The position numbers were made by a program, and so were the translations under genes. Below the pieces are notes generated by a model that was not told the DNA's origin, searched no databases, and worked only from the letters and a program-made list of their open reading frames with translations. Below are positions 59,924 through 64,000 of a DNA stretch of 64,000 bases, piece after piece; the stretch's first letter is position 1, and every line of letters begins with the position of its first letter. Source of the DNA: Telmatospirillum siberiense (GTDB lineage Bacteria; Pseudomonadota; Alphaproteobacteria; Rhodospirillales; Magnetospirillaceae); NCBI RefSeq assembly GCF_002845745.1, contig NZ_PIUM01000033.1, positions 1 to 64,000 on the forward strand, written 5' to 3'.

Positions 59924-60823
59924 ATGACGGCACCTGAGTTCCTGCAAGGCTTCATCGGACGAGACATCCTGGCCGGCGAGGTGACGATCCATGCGGCCAT
60001 CGCCGGCAACGGGCCGCCGGTTCTGTTGCTGCACGGCCATCCCCAGACCCACGCCACCTGGCACGCCGTCGCCCCCGCCCTGCTTGCCGCCGGCTTCACG
60101 GTGGTGGCCTGCGATCTGCGCGGCTACGGCGATTCCGACAAGCCCTATGGCGGCGAAGACCACGTCAATTATTCGAAGCGCGCGATGGCCGCCGATCAGG
60201 TGCGCGTGATGCGCGCCCTGGGCTTCGAGCGTTTCGCCGTGGTCGGCCATGATCGCGGCGGACGCGTCGCCCATCGCATGGCGCTCGATCATCCCACCGC
60301 CGTCCGCCGGCTGGCCGTGCTCGACATCGCCCCCACCGCCACCATGTATGCGAAGACCGACAAGGAATTCGCCACCCGTTATTTCTGGTGGTTCTTCCTG
60401 ATCCAGCCCTTCGACCTGCCGGAACGCATGATCGGCGCCGATCCGGCTTTCTTCCTGGACAGGCATCTGGACGGGCAAAGCGGGACGCCGGGCATCCCCA
60501 CCGCGGCCCTGCGGCGGGAATATCTGCGCTGCTACGACAATCCGGCGACCATTCACGCCATCTGCGAGGATTACCGCGCGGCGGCCGGCATCGATCTCGA
60601 CCACGACCGCGCCGACGGAGAAAAGCGCGTCACCGCGCCGCTGCTCGCCCTGTGGGGAGCCCTGGGAACGGTGGGCGCCCTTTACGACGTCCTGGCGACC
60701 TGGCGGGAAAAGGCTTCGGGTCCCGTCCAGGGCAAGGCGCTGCCCTGCGGCCATCTACTGCAGGAAGAGGCGCCGGACGCCCTGCTGGCCGAGCTGCTGC
60801 CCTTCCTGCAGGCCCCCGACTGA
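59924..60823 (+). CDS. Haloacetate-dehalogenase-like alpha/beta hydrolase
   Basis: A 299-aa hydrolase: LLLHGHPQTH oxyanion region, DLRGYGDSDKP, nucleophile Asp110 in VVGHDRGGRVAHRMA with R111 and R114, EDYRAAAGID, and the catalytic His in LPCGHLLQEEAP. These match fluoroacetate dehalogenases residue for residue, including the numbering of D110/R111/R114. The halide-site His155 of the characterised Rhodopseudomonas enzyme is Trp here (RYFWWFFLIQP; W155, W156). So C-F cleavage is doubtful; haloacid, epoxide or ester hydrolysis are alternatives. GAGGAG precedes ATG 59924. Confidence 0.82.
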   Translation: MTAPEFLQGFIGRDILAGEVTIHAAIAGNGPPVLLLHGHPQTHATWHAVAPALLAAGFTVVACDLRGYGDSDKPYGGEDHVNYSKRAMAADQVRVMRALGFERFAVVGHDRGGRVAHRMALDHPTAVRRLAVLDIAPTATMYAKTDKEFATRYFWWFFLIQPFDLPERMIGADPAFFLDRHLDGQSGTPGIPTAALRREYLRCYDNPATIHAICEDYRAAAGIDLDHDRADGEKRVTAPLLALWGALGTVGALYDVLATWREKASGPVQGKALPCGHLLQEEAPDALLAELLPFLQAPD

Positions 60824-60887
60824 TCCCGGGTTACCTTAAGGGGCTGCGGCCGACGGGCGCCACACCGGTGCCATCGTGCCGGCCCGG

Positions 60888-61619
60888 CGATGGACAACCA
60901 CCAAGGCACCAAGACACCAAGGCGGCGGAGTGCGCCGCAGGCATGTCCCGTCCGGACGGCGACGTCGCGACGGATGACCGAATGAACGCCTGCGGCGCGT
61001 CCGCCTAATCCGCCGTCCGCTCTCGCGGGGAACGCCTTGGTGCCTTGGTGTCTTGGTGGTTCATCACCGTTATGGACCACCCTGTCCTATCCGGGACGCC
61101 TCGCCACATCAGCGGCATCGTGCCGGCACGGCGATGGACAACCACCAAGGCACCAAGGCACCAAGGCGGCGGAGTGCGCCGCAGGCATGTCCCGTCCGGA
61201 CGGCGACATCGCGCCGGATGACCGAATGAACGCCTGCGGCGCGTCCGCCTAATCCGCCGTCCGCTCTCGCGGGGAACGCCTTGGCGCCTTGGTGTCTTGG
61301 TGGTTCACCTGCGTTATGGACCACCCTGTCCTATCCGGGACGCCTCGCCACATCGGCGGCATCGTGCCGGCACGGCGATAGACAACCACCAAGGCACCAA
61401 GACACCAAGGCGGCGGAGTGCGCCGCAGGCATGTCCCGTCCGGACGGCGACATCGCGCCGGATGACCGAATGAACGCCTGCGGCGCGTCCACCCAATCCG
61501 CCGTCCGCTCTCGCGGGGAACGCCTTGGCGCCTTGGTGCCTTGGTGGTTCACCTGCGTTATGGACCACCCTGTCCTATCCGGGACGCCTCGCCACACCGG
61601 CGGCATGGGCGGCGAACCA
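60888..61619. repeat. Three tandem 244-bp repeats with foldback cores
   Basis: Units begin at 60888, 61132 and 61376 (CGATGGACAACCACCAAGG or CGATAGACAACC), so the period is exactly 244 bp twice. Each has a foldback core with ends CCACCAAGGCACCAAG.../...CTTGGTGGTTC and inner GCGCCGCAGGC/GCCTGCGGCGC, then a linker with TGTCCTATCCGGGACGCC. The linker copies the 3' end of the minus-strand lysR gene, which lies in the third unit. Related to 50441-50593. The region 60824-61574 has no other feature. Confidence 0.85.
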
Positions 61620-62498
61620 TGTCTTCAGGAACTGCACGCAGACGCGCAGGCGGCCCGATCCCTCCAGCCGCTGCGGATAGATCGCCGCGACGTCGGCGGC
61701 CTGATGATAGTCGGGCAGCAGGCGGACCAGGCGGCCCGAGCGCAACTCCTCGCCGACATCCCAGGTCGAGCGAAGGAAGACGCCATGTCCGTCGAGGCCC
61801 CATTGATGAACGATTTCCCCGTTGTTGGAGGAAAGCGGCGCCTGAACTTTCACGGTTTCCATGCCCTTGGGGCCGGACAGGCGCCACAGACCGAAGGGCA
61901 GATCCCTTTCACGGGTGACGATACAGCGATGATGCGCCAAATCCTCCAGCGCCCGCGGCGTACCATGCCGGGCCAGATAAGCCGGCGAGGCGCACAGAAC
62001 CCGGCTGTTGCGGACAAGGTGCTGGGCGATCAGGCTCGCCTCATGCGATCCGCCCACCCGGATGTCAAGATCGAAACCCTCGCCGATCAGATCCACCGGA
62101 CGGTCGAGCAGTTCCAACTGGAAATGCAGAAGCGGATGCAGCCTGGCCAGTTCCGAAAGAGCCGGCGCCAGCTGATTGCGCCCGAAGCCGGCGCTCGAAC
62201 TGATGCGCAAAAGGCCGCTCGGCGTCGCCTGGGCGCTGGCCACCGCGTCGGACATCTGCGCGACCTCGTCCAGTATCTGCTGGGCGCGGCGCAACATCTC
62301 CGCCCCTTCCTGGGTCAGGCTGACATTGCGGGTGGTGCGGTGGAACAGACGAACCTTGAGCGCGTCTTCCAGCACGGCGATCCGTTTGCTGACGAAGGCC
62401 GGCGACATCCCTTCCCCGCGCGCCGCCGCGGCGAAACTGGAGACCCTGGCCACCGTGGCGAACAAGGACAAGTCCTTGAGAGCGATTTTATTATTCAC
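61575..62498 (-). CDS. LysR-family regulator (DmlR-like)
   Basis: A 307-aa LysR regulator: winged helix about 1-60 (LSLFATVARVSSFAAAARGEG, SPAFVSKRIAVLED, HRTTRNVSLTQEG) and effector domain. It resembles regulators of malate/tartrate genes and is divergent from the dehydrogenase gene, which supports that link. Start is uncertain: GTG 62498 gives the usual N-terminus, TTG 62522 would add eight residues; neither has a clear Shine-Dalgarno. The last eight codons (VARRPG and stop) are duplicated in the adjacent tandem repeats. Confidence 0.85.
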   Translation of the reverse strand: MNNKIALKDLSLFATVARVSSFAAAARGEGMSPAFVSKRIAVLEDALKVRLFHRTTRNVSLTQEGAEMLRRAQQILDEVAQMSDAVASAQATPSGLLRISSSAGFGRNQLAPALSELARLHPLLHFQLELLDRPVDLIGEGFDLDIRVGGSHEASLIAQHLVRNSRVLCASPAYLARHGTPRALEDLAHHRCIVTRERDLPFGLWRLSGPKGMETVKVQAPLSSNNGEIVHQWGLDGHGVFLRSTWDVGEELRSGRLVRLLPDYHQAADVAAIYPQRLEGSGRLRVCVQFLKTWFAAHAAGVARRPG

Positions 62499-62507
62499 GA
62501 TTCGTGA
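62495..62507. promoter_or_regulatory. Candidate operator palindrome at the lysR start
   Basis: TCACGA-T-TCGTGA is a perfect 13-bp palindrome overlapping the likely lysR start codon, 106 bp before the divergent dehydrogenase gene. It is suited to autoregulation by LysR. Confidence 0.4.
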
Positions 62508-62612
62508 TCGCCGCTTTGACAAGACTGCCGATTATATCTTCCTGGAAATCAATTACCATCATCATGGGAAATTCGGCATCGGCCGGAACAGAAGCGTCAC
62601 GGGAGGAAAAAC

Positions 62613-63695
62613 ATGGCCCCACATAAGATCGCAGTCATTCCAGGCGACGGCATCGGCCGGGAGGTCATGCCCGAGGGCGTCCGGGTTATCGAGGCGGCGG
62701 CCCGGAAATTCGGCATCGCCCTCGACCTCGTGCCGCTCGATTGGGCCAGCGCCGACTACTATACCCGGCACGGCCGCATGATGCCGGAGGACTGGTTCGA
62801 CCGCTTGCGCGGTTTTGAAGCCATCTATTTCGGCGCCGTCGGCTGGCCGGCCGTGGTCCCCGACCATGTGTCCCTGTGGGGCTCGCTGATCCAGTTCCGC
62901 CGCGGCTTCGACCAATATGTCAATCTCCGCCCGGCCCGCCTGATGCCCGGCGTGCCCTCGCCCCTGGCCGGCCGCAAACCCGGCGACATCGACATGTGGA
63001 TCGTGCGCGAGAACACCGAGGGCGAATATTCGACGGTCGGCGGCAGAATGTTCGAAGGCACCGAGCGCGAGTTCGTCCTCCAGGAGGCCGTCTTCACCCG
63101 CACCGGGGTCGATCGCGTCCTGAAATTCGCCTTCGATCTGGCCGCCAGCCGGCCGAAGGCGCATCTGACCTCGGCGACCAAGTCGAACGGCATCGCCATC
63201 AGCATGCCCTATTGGGACGAGCGGGTCGAAGCGATGGCCAAGGACTATCCGAAAGTTCGCTGGGACAAATATCACATCGACATCCTGACCGCCCGCTTCG
63301 TCCTGAGCCCGGAACGCTTCGATGTAGTGGTCGCCTCCAACCTGTTCGGCGACATCCTGTCCGATCTCGGCCCGGCCTGTACCGGAACCATCGGCATCGC
63401 CCCCTCGGCCAATCTCAATCCCGAACGGAAATTCCCCTCGCTGTTCGAACCGGTGCACGGCTCGGCCCCCGACATCGCCGGACAGTTCATCGCCAATCCG
63501 ATCGCCGCCATCTGGTCGGGCGCCATGATGCTCGATTTCCTGGGCAACGGCAGCCCCGCCCACAAGGCGGCGCACGACGCCATCATGGCGGCGGTGGAAA
63601 AGGTCCTCCTGGAGGGACCGCACACCCCGGATCTGAAAGGAACGGCGAAGACTGAGGACGTCGGCAAAGCCGTCGCCGCCGCCTTGCATGGCTAA
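62613..63695 (+). CDS. Tartrate/D-malate dehydrogenase-like enzyme (TtuC/DmlA type)
   Basis: A 360-aa NAD-dependent beta-hydroxyacid oxidative decarboxylase of the isocitrate/isopropylmalate family: IPGDGIGREVMPEG, YFGAVGWPAVVPDHVSLW, VNLRPARLMPG, WIVRENTEGEYS, the DxxxD metal site in SNLFGDILSDLG, and PVHGSAPDIAG. The VGWP/WG active-site loop fits tartrate dehydrogenase or D-malate dehydrogenase rather than LeuB. GGAGG precedes ATG 62613. Divergent LysR suggests substrate induction. May work beside the TRAP/D-threonate genes on related hydroxy acids. Confidence 0.88.
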   Translation: MAPHKIAVIPGDGIGREVMPEGVRVIEAAARKFGIALDLVPLDWASADYYTRHGRMMPEDWFDRLRGFEAIYFGAVGWPAVVPDHVSLWGSLIQFRRGFDQYVNLRPARLMPGVPSPLAGRKPGDIDMWIVRENTEGEYSTVGGRMFEGTEREFVLQEAVFTRTGVDRVLKFAFDLAASRPKAHLTSATKSNGIAISMPYWDERVEAMAKDYPKVRWDKYHIDILTARFVLSPERFDVVVASNLFGDILSDLGPACTGTIGIAPSANLNPERKFPSLFEPVHGSAPDIAGQFIANPIAAIWSGAMMLDFLGNGSPAHKAAHDAIMAAVEKVLLEGPHTPDLKGTAKTEDVGKAVAAALHG

Positions 63696-63697
63696 GG

Positions 63698-64000
63698 CCT
63701 GTCGTCAGTTACCGCTCGCCCGGTATATCTTGGTTTCGCGATTCACTTAAAAGACGCCATGCCCGGCCTTGAGCCGGGCATCCACGCCGCCGAACAAGTC
63801 TCCGTCGTTCGCTCCCACCACGTGGTAGGCCGTGTCGAGCACACGGCTGTCCGGCACAGTTTGTGCTGTGCTCGCATTTGAGTGATAGCCGCAACCAAAA
63901 ACCGTCATTGCCGGACTTGATCCGGCAATCCATGATTGCATGGATCGACCGACGTCATTGAAAGCGGGCACGTGGATGCCCGGCTCAAGGCCGGGCATGA
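63698..64000. repeat. Composite REP/MITE-like repeats at window end
   Basis: Starting CTGTCGTCAGTTACCG, it repeats the block of 19514-19656 (TTTCGCGATTCA, AAAAGACG, CATGCCCGGC...GCCGGGCATCCACGCC, CGAACAAGTCTCCGTCG). After about 63850 come GTCATTGCCGGACTTGATCC-type and GGATGCCCGGCTCAAGG-type palindromes. No gene is seen in these 305 bases; minus-strand frames here are repeat-derived. Confidence 0.7.

Noticed and set aside
60888-61619. CRISPR array
   Set aside because: Period of 244 bp, nearly identical whole units rather than short repeats with unique spacers, and no cas genes.

Overview
The window looks like chromosomal DNA from a GC-rich alphaproteobacterium, most plausibly Rhodospirillales. 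The grounds are codon use, the presence of a Hyf-type formate hydrogenlyase, a DgcN/DgcA pair, TRAP and NitT/TauT-type transporters, and many short palindromic intergenic repeats; genus cannot be fixed by eye. No rRNA, tRNA, CRISPR array, integrase or transposase was seen. The window is gene-dense, and most gaps longer than 150 bp hold palindromic or inverted-repeat elements.

Layout. 0.1-4.6 kb: Hsp70/YegD-like protein, MYG1-family protein, DUF2141 protein, small membrane protein, adenine deaminase. 4.7-6.9 kb: a PAS-PAS-GGDEF-EAL c-di-GMP enzyme. 6.9-14.8 kb: a D-glutamate locus with D-amino-acid transaminase, Glt-type ABC importer and LysR regulator on the minus strand, divergent from dgcN and dgcA. 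Two copies of one palindrome lie in the divergent region. 14.9-19.5 kb: a tightly overlapping operon amidase / solute-binding protein / permease / allophanate-hydrolase-like amidase, with no ATPase gene. 19.7-29.4 kb: nitroreductase, an exported protein, a possible 31-34 aa membrane peptide, an autotransporter in an AT-rich patch, a DEAD-box RNA helicase, a sulfotransferase-like protein and a secreted DNA/RNA endonuclease.

29.7-51.4 kb is the centrepiece: a complete formate hydrogenlyase system. A 15-gene minus-strand run (hyfABCDEF, hycE/F/G/H/I-like genes, focA, moaA, fdhD, moeA) encodes the membrane arm with three antiporter-like subunits, the NiFe hydrogenase with its protease, a formate channel, and molybdenum-cofactor and formate-dehydrogenase maturation genes. 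Divergent from it are a HydN/HycB-type ferredoxin, fdhF (cysteine at the position that is selenocysteine in E. coli), hypA, hypC and a LysR regulator; a third ferredoxin lies at 50.8-51.4 kb. Together these would convert formate to CO2 plus H2 at the membrane, probably with ion translocation.

51.6-63.7 kb is a second catabolic island: class I aldolase, DeoR regulator, four-carbon acid-sugar kinase (DUF1537), PdxA2 dehydrogenase, a VOC protein, a TRAP transporter with a fused DctQM permease, a haloacetate-dehalogenase-like hydrolase, a LysR regulator and a tartrate/D-malate dehydrogenase-like enzyme. Kinase plus PdxA2 is the known D-threonate route to dihydroxyacetone phosphate. The island is rich in repeats, including three exact 244-bp tandem units that carry a copy of the 3' end of the neighbouring lysR gene.
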